A stretch of 64,000 nucleotides of DNA from CAZMVY01 sp964617875 (GTDB lineage Bacteria > Planctomycetota > Phycisphaerae > UBA1845 > PWPN01), in NCBI GenBank assembly GCA_964617875.1, contig CAZUAI010000001.1, positions 62,001 to 126,000 of the forward strand, given 5' to 3'. Shown one piece after another: positions 40,200-47,965 of this stretch. The notes beneath the pieces are model-generated. The model worked only from the letters and a program-made list of their open reading frames with translations. It had not been told where the DNA came from and did no database searches. A program made the translations under genes and the position numbers. Numbering within the stretch: the first letter of the stretch is position 1; the number at the start of each line of letters is the position of its first letter.

Positions 40200-43000
40200 G
40201 CGTGGTGCCCTCCCGCCCGGCGGGGCTCCGTGACGTAGTGCCCGTACAGACTCAGCAGGATGTGCAGGACCAGCAGGACCATCACGCTGATCGTCAGCCA
40301 GGTGAACATCCGGTCCGTGTACCTCTCCACCGGGTCGGTCCGCAGCTTGATGGGCATGTGGAACGCCGTGTTCGCGAAGTTGAGGTTCGCGCTCGGGTGG
40401 CAGCCGTTGGCCTGTCCGCCCCCGCAGGTCTTCACCAGGTTCGCCTGGTTGATTCTGGATTCGGCGTCCTCCTTCGACCGGATGCCGTGCGTCGCGTGGC
40501 AGTCGATGCACGTGGCCGCCCGGTTGTCGCCCCGGGCCATCGCCTTGTAGTGGAACTGCTCGCGGAAGCCCCGCGGCAGCTCCGGCGAAATGCCCACGGC
40601 CTCCATCATCTCCTTGTCGGCGTGGCACGTGGAGCAGAGATGCACGACCTGCATGCCCGGCGGCCGGCCCTCCGGCGGCGGGTGGATCTCGTTCATGTGG
40701 CAGTAGGTGCAGGTCGGCTTGGATTCGCGCACCTTCGCGGTGTCGCCGGGGCGAGCGCCGTGGACGGACTTCGCGAACTTCTCCGCGATGCTCGCGTGCG
40801 AGTACGGCTGGCCGGTCTTCGCATCCTTGATGCCGTGGCAGGTCGCCGCGCAGTTCACGCGGTGAGGCCCGTCCCCGTGCGGGATCTGCCGGATCGACGT
40901 ATGGCAGCCGAGGCACGGCACGTCCTTGTGGACGGTCTGCTTGAACTGCTCGGCATCGACGTAGCTGATCTCGAGGCCGTCTTTCGGGTCCATCCACGCG
41001 AGCTTCTTGTAGGCGTGGCAGACGAAGCAGTCGCCTTCCTTCGCTTCGACGAACCGGCCGATCTCGGCCAGGTACTTCGTGTGGCCGGTCAGCTCGTGCA
41101 TCGGAATCACGCCCGCGGCGGACGACGACTCCGGACGGAGGACGGAGGCCGGAGCCGCGGCCGCCGGTTGCGTCGTTGCCGCTGTCAGGCTTGCCGCGGC
41201 GAGGATCGACGCCACTCGGGCCATCGCCGCGTTACCCGCGAAAGGGACCGGGGCACTCCCCAGCAGGGCGGGCGGTTCCGCGGTCCCCCCCGGGTTCGCC
41301 CGTCTTTCGTCTGTCGGCGCCCCTGCCGGCGATGCCGCCGCGCGGCCCCCGGCGGGCTGCGTCGTCGGCGCCTTCGACCCGGCGGCCTTTTCGCCGCCCG
41401 CCGCCAGCGGGTCGCGGATCACGTTGCCGAAGAAGAACGGGCTGTCCTTCGAATGGCAATCCGCGCAGCCCTTCGCCCCGAGCGACTGGCCAACCGGCCG
41501 CACGTCATGCGCGATCGGCCAGAAGTAACCCTCGGCGATGCTGTGCGGCGAAGACTTCAGCTTTCCCTCGGGGCCGCGCTCGAGGACCCGGCCGGCATTG
41601 ATGAACACCAGAGGGGCGCTCGCCTGCGGCGTGCCCCGGAGTACCTCGGCAAGCGAGGCGAAGGCCGCGAGGATTGCCTGCTCCGTGCTGAGGTCGCGGG
41701 GGTGCTGGAAGGCGGCGGCGATCAGCTCGAGCGGCAGCGGCACGATGGTGTCCTTGTCGCCGCGGACACCCCACCACACGGGATACGCGTAGCGGTACAC
41801 GCCGATCTTGCCGCTCGTCTCGTCGCGTTTGAAGGCGGGCGAATAGATCGCCGGGATGGACTTCTCCTCGATCGGATCCTCGGTGGGCAGGCCGACCCCG
41901 TGTGCAAGCGACGTCTGCGTCGGATACGGGTCCTTTCGCGGGATCGGGCCGGAGTGGCAGGCCGTGCACGTGATCTTCTCGAGGTGTATCTTCGGCAGCC
42001 CCTCGTGCCTGGGGATCGGCGCACCGAGCCCGCCGACCGCGTGGCAACCCTCGCACGACCGCCGGGCGTTGTCCGGGTCGTGCGCGAGATCGTCGGGACT
42101 GCCGTCGCCCCGGGCGATCTGGTGCCGGATGTCGTTCGCATGGCAGGCGGTGCAGGTCAGCCCCTGCTCCGTGTGTACGTCGCCGTCATGGTGCCACGTC
42201 TTCCTGTCGGGCGCCACGAGCGTCCGGGTGTAGTGGCAGAAGAGGCAGTTCGTGTCCGCCGCCCTCCGCCGCACGTCGAGCGTTACGGTCCCGTCGAGAT
42301 TGAAGATCGTGGGCGAGTACTTCAGTTGGCCCCCGACCACCATGGCGAAGCCGGCGCCCGCCGTCGGAGCCATCTTGAAGTTCTCCGCGCTCGTCTGGAT
42401 CCCGCGGGCCGGCCCGCTGAACGGCGTGTGCAGGTGGCACATCAGGCAGTCGATCTCCAGGTCGCCCGTCCCGTTCCACCTCGACCCGAAGAACGGGCTT
42501 TTCGGATCCTTGGCGAGGTCAGGCTGCGCCGCGAGGATCTCCGAGTACTTGTCTCCGTCCTTGTCCACCTCGGACATCCCGCCGCCGGGGAGATGAACGC
42601 CGAACGTCCCGGTGAACTCGAACGGCGTCATACCGAGGTCGGCAGGCGTGAGCTTCGCCGCCTGCGCCCACGGCCGGTACGAGACGGGCAACTGCACGCG
42701 CGCCATCTCGTCGGCCAGGAACCACGGCTCGCCGTGACGGCCACCGGTCTGCCCCTTTCGCCCGGCCTGGAAGTGATATCCGCCCAGGATGGCCCTGTAG
42801 TCATGACACAGACCACACGTATGCCGCGGGCTGTAGGGCGATTTGCTGTCGGGCTTGATCATCTCGCCCTTCAGACCCAGCAGTTCGATGCGGTGGACGA
42901 AACGCGACTGGCTGTCCGTCCGAAACGGGATCTGTGCGGGGGCCGCCGCGGCGGCGATCATACAGAAGAGCACGGCTTGGCTGGTTCGGCGAATCATCAT
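40196..43000 (-). CDS. Large membrane-anchored multihaem cytochrome c (up to 14 haems)
   Basis: 934 residues. Signal peptide about 1-22. CXXCH sites: 62, 185, 252, 283, 316, 345, 512 in the first half and 658, 696, 764, 789, 831 in the second; in addition CAATCH (717-722, C-x3-CH) and C-x7-CH (859-868). The two halves, each with seven sites, are joined by a 120-residue Ala/Pro-rich linker (about 520-635) that includes a dispersed repeat read in frame. A C-terminal transmembrane helix (about 899-921) anchors the protein to the inner membrane with the haems outside. It probably takes electrons from the adjacent cytochrome b. The natural electron acceptor is unknown: nitrogen or sulfur oxyanion reduction or extracellular transfer are possible. 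Confidence 0.92.
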   Translation of the reverse strand: MMIRRTSQAVLFCMIAAAAAPAQIPFRTDSQSRFVHRIELLGLKGEMIKPDSKSPYSPRHTCGLCHDYRAILGGYHFQAGRKGQTGGRHGEPWFLADEMARVQLPVSYRPWAQAAKLTPADLGMTPFEFTGTFGVHLPGGGMSEVDKDGDKYSEILAAQPDLAKDPKSPFFGSRWNGTGDLEIDCLMCHLHTPFSGPARGIQTSAENFKMAPTAGAGFAMVVGGQLKYSPTIFNLDGTVTLDVRRRAADTNCLFCHYTRTLVAPDRKTWHHDGDVHTEQGLTCTACHANDIRHQIARGDGSPDDLAHDPDNARRSCEGCHAVGGLGAPIPRHEGLPKIHLEKITCTACHSGPIPRKDPYPTQTSLAHGVGLPTEDPIEEKSIPAIYSPAFKRDETSGKIGVYRYAYPVWWGVRGDKDTIVPLPLELIAAAFQHPRDLSTEQAILAAFASLAEVLRGTPQASAPLVFINAGRVLERGPEGKLKSSPHSIAEGYFWPIAHDVRPVGQSLGAKGCADCHSKDSPFFFGNVIRDPLAAGGEKAAGSKAPTTQPAGGRAAASPAGAPTDERRANPGGTAEPPALLGSAPVPFAGNAAMARVASILAAASLTAATTQPAAAAPASVLRPESSSAAGVIPMHELTGHTKYLAEIGRFVEAKEGDCFVCHAYKKLAWMDPKDGLEISYVDAEQFKQTVHKDVPCLGCHTSIRQIPHGDGPHRVNCAATCHGIKDAKTGQPYSHASIAEKFAKSVHGARPGDTAKVRESKPTCTYCHMNEIHPPPEGRPPGMQVVHLCSTCHADKEMMEAVGISPELPRGFREQFHYKAMARGDNRAATCIDCHATHGIRSKEDAESRINQANLVKTCGGGQANGCHPSANLNFANTAFHMPIKLRTDPVERYTDRMFTWLTISVMVLLVLHILLSLYGHYVTEPRRAGGHHA
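41265..41307. repeat. Dispersed GC-rich repeat, family A, copy 3 (inside multihaem gene)
   Basis: 43 nt matching 38530-38572 and the complement of 5543-5580. In this copy it is translated in frame as part of the linker (DERRANPGGTAEPPAL). Confidence 0.65.
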
Positions 43001-43035
43001 TCGTTTCGCTCACGGGGATACGGGGTACACAAAGA

Positions 43036-43055
43036 CCCGGCGGCCATCCGCCGGG
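43036..43055 (-). terminator. Intrinsic terminator after the apbE-oxidoreductase pair
   Basis: A perfect 8-bp stem CCCGGCGG / CCGCCGGG with a 4-nt loop. On the minus strand it is followed by TCTTTGT and lies about 80 nt after the Gfo/Idh stop codon, upstream of the multihaem gene. It separates the two minus-strand units. Confidence 0.72.
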
Positions 43056-43131
43056 GGCCTCGATCCTCAAGGCCCGGAATGGCAGCGACGAAAGACGCAC
43101 GGGCAACGGTCATCCAACCTGGAAACACGGA

Positions 43132-44517
43132 TCAGATCTCGTAGTCCGAGGCCGGAATCTGGATGAGCGTGCCCTTCTCCATCGCCTCATCCGCGCGGAT
43201 GCAGGCGACGGCGGTGTCCATCGCAACCTGCGAGTTGCACGCGGGCTGCGTGCCGGTGCGGATGCAGTTGAAGAAGCTGTCAATGGCGAGCCCATATGCG
43301 TAGAACGGATCTCTGCGCTTCTTGGGGCCGACCGGTGGGCCCATGCAGCCGTCCAGCGCCCTCGGCGCCAGATCCGGCGAAGGCGACGCGAGGGGGTTGA
43401 GGATCAGGCTGATCTGGCCGCTGCGAGCCTTCCGGGCCTGGTCCTCCCACGAAACGGGCTTGATGTTGCCCGGCTCATGGTACAGCTGGCCGCCGCCGGT
43501 GGTCAGGATCAGCGTCCGGTCCGTGCCCATGAACTGCTCGTAGAAGCTGTCGAACTGGTTCGTCGTGATCGCCTGGAACTGGAGCTTGAGGCCGTTCGGG
43601 TAGACAAAGATGCACTGGATGTTGTCGTAGACCTCGCGCCCGTCCTTCCAGGTGTCGATCCCGCCGATGCCCATGACGGCGATCGGCCGCGTCCGGAAGA
43701 ACCAGTTGACGACATCGACCTGGTGACTCAGCAGTTCGGCGGTCAGGCCGCGCGAATACGCCTTGTACAACCTCCAGTTCACGAGGTGCTCCAGGTCCTT
43801 GTAGCCGTTCTTCCGGATCAGGTCTTCGCTGATCTTCCTGTCGTCGTCGGTGATCGGCCGCGACCAGCGCGAGCCCGGGTTGGCCCGGCCGTTGCGGTTC
43901 CACTGGCACCGGACGTGCGTGACCGTGCCGAGGGCCTGCTCCTGATTGATCAGCATGTCCGCCGTTCGATAGTTCGGATCGTAGTGCCGGTGGTGGCCGA
44001 ACTGGAGGACCTTCTTGGCCGCCCTGGCCGCGCGGGCCATGTCCTTGCACTCGTCGAGCGTGAACGCCATCATCTTCTCGCAGTAGACGTGCAGCCCGGC
44101 ATTGAGCGCGGCGAGCGTCATCTTGTGGTGAAGGAACAGGGGCGTGGCGAGAATAACCGCCTGAAGGTCCTTCTCCTTGGCAAGCATCTCCTCGTAGTCG
44201 GCGTAGCCCCTGGCGCCGCTGCCGGCGACCTTGAGACCGTCCGCCACCTGCGACGGGCGCATGTCGCACACGGCCTTGCACACGGCGCCTCGCTGCTGCA
44301 CGGCCTGCCGTATCAACATCGCGCCCTGGTTGCCGATGCCGACCATCGCGAAGTTGATCGGCTCGAGGTCTTTGGGCGGCGGCCGGATGACCCCCTCGTC
44401 CGCCGCCCGGGCCTGCATGGCCTGAAATGCGGCGGCGAACGCGGCGGTCGCCGCGGTGGCGGCGCTCGTCTCCTTCAGAAACTGTCGCCGACCGAGCTTA
44501 CGCATTCCACGTCCCAT
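43132..44517 (-). CDS. Gfo/Idh/MocA-family oxidoreductase, Tat-exported (second paralogue)
   Basis: About 461 residues. RKLGRRQFLKETSAATAATA is a twin-arginine signal. NFAMVGIGNQGAMLIRQAV (about 53-71) is the dinucleotide-binding loop; LHVYCEKMMAF near 145 has the EK motif (EKM rather than EKP). The C-terminal domain includes GIGGIDTWKDGREVYDNIQC. It differs clearly from the paralogue at 37029 and belongs to a separate subgroup. Substrate unknown, probably a sugar or a sugar acid. The ATG at 44517 is favoured, with GGAG 9 nt upstream; a GTG directly before it and an ATG at 44505 are alternatives. It follows apbE directly and is probably cotranscribed with it. Confidence 0.9.
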   Translation of the reverse strand: MGRGMRKLGRRQFLKETSAATAATAAFAAAFQAMQARAADEGVIRPPPKDLEPINFAMVGIGNQGAMLIRQAVQQRGAVCKAVCDMRPSQVADGLKVAGSGARGYADYEEMLAKEKDLQAVILATPLFLHHKMTLAALNAGLHVYCEKMMAFTLDECKDMARAARAAKKVLQFGHHRHYDPNYRTADMLINQEQALGTVTHVRCQWNRNGRANPGSRWSRPITDDDRKISEDLIRKNGYKDLEHLVNWRLYKAYSRGLTAELLSHQVDVVNWFFRTRPIAVMGIGGIDTWKDGREVYDNIQCIFVYPNGLKLQFQAITTNQFDSFYEQFMGTDRTLILTTGGGQLYHEPGNIKPVSWEDQARKARSGQISLILNPLASPSPDLAPRALDGCMGPPVGPKKRRDPFYAYGLAIDSFFNCIRTGTQPACNSQVAMDTAVACIRADEAMEKGTLIQIPASDYEI

Positions 44518-44520
44518 CAC

Positions 44521-45546
44521 TCAAGTCTCCGTCTGTTGAATCCCGATTGTCTCCCGGCACATCGTTTCGGCTGGTTTCGGCTCGGCCGGGAGATCGTCCG
44601 AGCGTACAATCCAGGTAAGCCGTACCTCGTCGGGTGCTGTCCCACATTCGATGAAGGCCACGCTTACCCCGCGGTACTGTCTGGCCAGATCCGCTGACCG
44701 CTCCGGCCCCAGGACCAGGAACGCGGTAGCCAGCGCGTCCGCCTCCATCGCCGTGGGCGCGACGACCAGTGTAGCAGAATCGGCCGGTACAGGCCAACCC
44801 GTCCGCGGGTCCAGGATATGCCCGAAGACCTGCCCCCGATGCCGAAAGTTCTGCTCGTGCTGCGAGGAGGTCGCCACCGAGCCGCTGTGAAGGCGAAAGG
44901 CGGCCACCGTGCGGGATGGGTCGAGCGGATTCCGGGGCTGGAAAGACCAACCCGTCTCGCCCGGCAGCGAGCCCGGGGCCGTGCCGATCACGCGCATGCT
45001 GCTCTCCGCGCCGCAGACCGCCGCATCGGTAACACCATATTTCAACAGTACTTCCATCGCCCGATCGACGGCGAATCCCTTCCCGATCGCCCCCAGATCG
45101 ATTTCGGTGCCTGGGCGGTCCAGCCACACCGTGTTGTCCTCGGCGTTTGTGTGTACGTGATGCATCCCGACATGGGCAAGTAACTTGGCGGCACGCAACC
45201 GGCGCGGCGGACGACCCGTTGCGCGGGCCTCCCGCCAAAGCTCCGTCAGCGGGGCGGCCGTTACGTCGAATGCATCGTCCGTGGCCGCACACAGATGCCG
45301 GGCCGTCTCAAGCACCCGGATGGTCTCGGGGCTGACGCGGACGGGCCCCTCGGCCCCGTGAGCATTGATTCGGGCAATGTCGCTCGTCTCAATAAAGCGG
45401 CTTAGGCAGAATTCCATCCGTGCCGCCTCATCGAGCGCTTCGTGGGCAGCAACGGCGGCTCGGTCGCTGTCCTTGTCACAAGCGACGACCTCGAATTCGC
45501 AGGCCATCAATCGGCGGGTCAGCCGGTGCGCAATCGGTGCGGACAT
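44521..45546 (-). CDS. apbE: FAD:protein FMN transferase
   Basis: About 341 residues. ApbE attaches FMN covalently to a Thr/Ser of target flavoproteins such as Rnf or Nqr subunits and FMN-binding-domain proteins. Family blocks: DAFDVTAAPLTELWREA (about 90-106), TEIDLGAIGKGFAVDRAMEV (about 142-161, the GxxxKG core), SVATSSQHEQNF near 222 and GHILDPRTGWP near 240 with the conserved His and Asp. The N-terminus (MSAPIAHRLTRRLMACEF) shows no signal peptide or lipobox, which is unusual because most ApbE proteins are exported lipoproteins; this one may act in the cytoplasm or use another start. It precedes the oxidoreductase gene and no obvious FMN-binding target lies next to it. Confidence 0.93.
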   Translation of the reverse strand: MSAPIAHRLTRRLMACEFEVVACDKDSDRAAVAAHEALDEAARMEFCLSRFIETSDIARINAHGAEGPVRVSPETIRVLETARHLCAATDDAFDVTAAPLTELWREARATGRPPRRLRAAKLLAHVGMHHVHTNAEDNTVWLDRPGTEIDLGAIGKGFAVDRAMEVLLKYGVTDAAVCGAESSMRVIGTAPGSLPGETGWSFQPRNPLDPSRTVAAFRLHSGSVATSSQHEQNFRHRGQVFGHILDPRTGWPVPADSATLVVAPTAMEADALATAFLVLGPERSADLARQYRGVSVAFIECGTAPDEVRLTWIVRSDDLPAEPKPAETMCRETIGIQQTET

Positions 45547-45646
45547 ACCACCCCCGCGGCTCAATCAACGTCTGATACCGCGAGGGCCCGGCGGCGGTTG
45601 CAAAACGGAATCGTTCCATTTGGAGCTGAACACGAGTGGCCTGCAA

Positions 45647-46120
45647 TCAGCCCGGCTTCGGCGTCGCCGCTTCCGGCAACGTCGGCAGTGTCGGCAACCA
45701 GAGCTTCCTCTTGTCTGTCATCCACTGATTCCATTTGCGGACCTGCGATTCCGTGAGCACCGCGCTCACTTCCTTCTGAATCGCATCGATCTCCGCCTCG
45801 ACGCGGGGCCTCGTCTCCCGCCGGATCTCCTGCAGAGCCGCCTGCCGTCGGCGGAGGATCGCTTCGACCGCGCGGGTCTGTGGCGGCGACAGGGCAAGCG
45901 ACCGACGAAGCCTTTCGGCCGCCCGCGTGGGGAAATCCTCCGGATGATGCATCGCGTACTGGACCCGATGCATCACGGTCACGAGCGTCAGCCCCGCCCC
46001 GATCACGCCCCCGCAGATCAGCAGCACCACCGCCAGAAGGATCGTTCGCCATCGCCTCCGCGGCGGCCGCACGGGCAGGCCGATCGGCGCGACCGTTTGG
46101 CCGGTACCCGTCTCGTTCAT
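45647..46120 (-). CDS. CpxP/CnrX-like periplasmic sensor protein
   Basis: About 157 residues. One N-terminal transmembrane helix (about 25-48, TILLAVVLLICGGVIGAGLTL) anchors a helical periplasmic part with the heavy-metal-sensor/Spy-CpxP look: RAAERLRRSLALSPPQTRAVEAI (an LTPxQ-type block), then RRRQAALQEIRRETRPRVEAEID and SAVLTESQVRKW. Members detect metal stress or misfolded envelope proteins; CnrX controls its sigma factor through CnrY. The ATG start overlaps the preceding gene's stop (ATGA). The gene order sigma - small membrane protein - this sensor matches CnrH-CnrY-CnrX. No metal-ligand set can be confirmed: only one His pair (MHH) is visible. Confidence 0.8.
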   Translation of the reverse strand: MNETGTGQTVAPIGLPVRPPRRRWRTILLAVVLLICGGVIGAGLTLVTVMHRVQYAMHHPEDFPTRAAERLRRSLALSPPQTRAVEAILRRRQAALQEIRRETRPRVEAEIDAIQKEVSAVLTESQVRKWNQWMTDKRKLWLPTLPTLPEAATPKPG

Positions 46121-46371
46121 CGCAGCACCACGTCCGCCGTCGCCAGCAGTGCGACCACCGGATCCTCCCAATTCGCCCACATTTGCACGGCCACGAATCC
46201 CACGACGGCCGCCGCCACCGAGGACACCGCGGCGATGATTGCCAGCGGAGCATCGCCCGTCGGCTGGCCTTCGCGGATTCGTCCGATGACGCCCGCCGCC
46301 ACATCGACCTTCGGCGGCGATTCCCGCCGTGCCGCCGGAATCAGCGCATGGAACCGTTCCATCCTATTCAT
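46117..46371 (-). CDS. Small single-pass membrane protein, possible anti-sigma factor
   Basis: 84 residues. A charged cytoplasmic N-terminus (MNRMERFHALIPAARRESPP) precedes a transmembrane helix (about 43-66, APLAIIAAVSSVAAAVVGFV) and a short extracytoplasmic tail. Position between an ECF sigma factor and a periplasmic sensor, and overlap with both genes (8 nt and 4 nt), points to an anti-sigma factor of the CnrY type, which is also very short. No zinc-binding anti-sigma motif is present. The start ATG has GGGAGG 5-6 nt upstream. The role is inferred from position and architecture only. Confidence 0.7.
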   Translation of the reverse strand: MNRMERFHALIPAARRESPPKVDVAAGVIGRIREGQPTGDAPLAIIAAVSSVAAAVVGFVAVQMWANWEDPVVALLATADVVLR

Positions 46372-46936
46372 GACGACCTCCCTCGTGCTCACCGAGGAGC
46401 CGCTTAAGCTTGCCTCGCGCCCGGTGCGCCTGCACCTTCACCATCGTTCGCGTCCATCCCAACAGGGCGGCGGTCTCCGCCGCCGATTTCCCCTCCAGCA
46501 CGGTCAGCGTCAGCACCAGCCGGTCCCGCGGCGGCAGCCGCTCGAGCATCGCGTGAACCAGTTCGCCCGCGACGGTGGGGTCCGGCGCCCCGCCGGCGGC
46601 GTCCGCCAGCCGATCCCATTCCTCCGGAGAAAGCGTCGCCCGCGAGCGGTCCCGCTCGCGCTCCTTCCAGTACCGATACCCGACGCGGACGGCGATCTTG
46701 CGGAGCCAGTGTGCCAGCGGCGCCTGCCCGCGGAAGCCGCGGAGACTGAAGTACGCCTCGACGAACACGTTCTGCACCAGTTCCTCGCAGACCTCCCGCC
46801 GCCGGCTGAAGCGGACCATGCACGCCGCCACGTCGTTCTGGTATCGCGCGACAATCCGGGCAAAGGCCTCGCTGTCGCCGCCGAGGCTCGCCCGGATGTC
46901 CCGCCGGTCCGTCTCGTTCACCGCGTCGCTCGTCAC
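46364..46936 (-). CDS. ECF-type RNA polymerase sigma factor
   Basis: 190 residues. Region 2 (about 22-95) includes DSEAFARIVARYQNDVAACM and the core-binding/-10 segment VQNVFVEAYFSLRGFRGQAPL; region 4 (about 125-180) includes LERLPPRDRLVLTLTVLEGK and the helix-turn-helix AAETAALLGWTRTMVKVQAH. There is no region 3, as usual for ECF factors. It binds RNA polymerase core and directs it to stress promoters, held back by an anti-sigma factor that is probably the next gene. The start is a GTG at 46936 with AGGG upstream; a GTG five codons later is possible. Regulation of its own cluster is likely but no promoter can be read with confidence. Confidence 0.95.
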   Translation of the reverse strand: MTSDAVNETDRRDIRASLGGDSEAFARIVARYQNDVAACMVRFSRRREVCEELVQNVFVEAYFSLRGFRGQAPLAHWLRKIAVRVGYRYWKERERDRSRATLSPEEWDRLADAAGGAPDPTVAGELVHAMLERLPPRDRLVLTLTVLEGKSAAETAALLGWTRTMVKVQAHRARGKLKRLLGEHEGGRHE

Positions 46937-47138
46937 GCCCTGTCCGCCATCGGTGTCCGCCGTCTACTCGCGAAGGCCGACGGCCGCGTATCCCGGCCGC
47001 AGCCTCCGCAGACCGCTTTCGACGATGTAGCTTCGTTGCAGAGTTCGGGGGCCGCAAGCCGGTTCCAAACGCCCACAGGGTTCTTCAGGCGAGCCTGACG
47101 GAAGCGATTTGCAGACCGAAAGCCTGAAACGCCAATAG

Positions 47139-47167
47139 CCGGGGGCAGAGCAAAGCGCCGCCCCCGG
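47139..47167 (-). terminator. Stem-loop after the Spy-like gene
   Basis: CCGGGGGC and GCCCCCGG arms (8 bp, perfect) with a 13-nt loop, about 25-50 nt after the Spy-like stop on the minus strand. No strong U-run follows, so it may be a weak terminator or a processing/attenuation hairpin before the sigma operon. Confidence 0.5.
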
Positions 47168-47190
47168 ATACGGCTTTGCCCGCGCGCTAT

Positions 47191-47694
47191 TCACGGCTCC
47201 AGCAGTTTCTGCAAGAAAACGTCCGTTGCGTCGTCGCGCTCGGCGCGGAACCTGTGGATGCGGTCGCGTTGTTCCTGCGTCAGGATGGGTCTGACCTCGC
47301 CCGCCACCTTCGACGCAAGCACGGCGGCGTCGGCGATCGCCTGGCCCAACTCGCTCGCGGCCGTCCGGATCGCCTGGTCGTTCGGGTTGTCGGCCAGGAC
47401 CGCCGTACGCAGCGCCCGGCGCTTCTCGACGATCTTCTGCACCACCGGGGCAATCTCCGACCGATGGCTCTGGAAGATCGCACGGATCTGCCCCCGTTGC
47501 TCGCCCGTGACGTTGAGTTCGGACTGCAACGTCATGAAGCGTCCAATATTGCCGCGGACGAGTCGCGCCAACGGACCGCACAACCCCGGCCGTCCTCCGG
47601 GCCCGTCCGTCGCCCCGGCGGCCCACAACGCCGTTCCCGCCAGACTCACCACGGGCACCGCCACCCACAACACGATCTTCGCCTTACGGGTCAT
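47191..47694 (-). CDS. Spy/CpxP-family periplasmic protein
   Basis: About 167 residues. A signal peptide (about 5-25, ending AGTALWA) is followed by a helical mature part: NIGRFMTLQSELNVTGEQRGQI, then IAPVVQKIVEKRRALRTAVL, and RPILTQEQRDRIHRF with the LTxEQ motif repeated twice in the Spy/CpxP way. Spy and CpxP are small periplasmic chaperones or stress sensors. The start has AAGGAG about 7 nt upstream. It is the gene just upstream of the sigma-factor cluster on the same strand, 254 nt away, and probably belongs to the same envelope-stress response, perhaps as a sigma target. Confidence 0.85.
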   Translation of the reverse strand: MTRKAKIVLWVAVPVVSLAGTALWAAGATDGPGGRPGLCGPLARLVRGNIGRFMTLQSELNVTGEQRGQIRAIFQSHRSEIAPVVQKIVEKRRALRTAVLADNPNDQAIRTAASELGQAIADAAVLASKVAGEVRPILTQEQRDRIHRFRAERDDATDVFLQKLLEP

Positions 47695-47965
47695 AATCGT
47701 CTCCTTTCCTGGCATCCCGATACGTTACGCCCACAGGTATAGTGGCGGCGCCGGCGCACTGGTTACAGGTTCGTCCGGTGGCCGGTCAAAGGCCCGTCCT
47801 TCGACACCTCTGCGGTTGCCCCGGCTCCGTGACGCCGGGCCTTGCCGCCTTCGCAGTCTCCCACTCTTCCACTTTCCTGCCGCCATGGCCGGCTTGCCCG
47901 CACCGCCCCTCGGCGTGTAGGATACGGTTTTCGGTCGCGCGGCCGGTTCTGTCGAGGAGAACGCC

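Noticed and set aside
40202..43144. A 980-codon plus-strand open frame opposite the multihaem cytochrome
   Set aside because: Shadow of a gene with 14 haem motifs; the plus-strand product is Arg/Val-rich without any recognisable domain.
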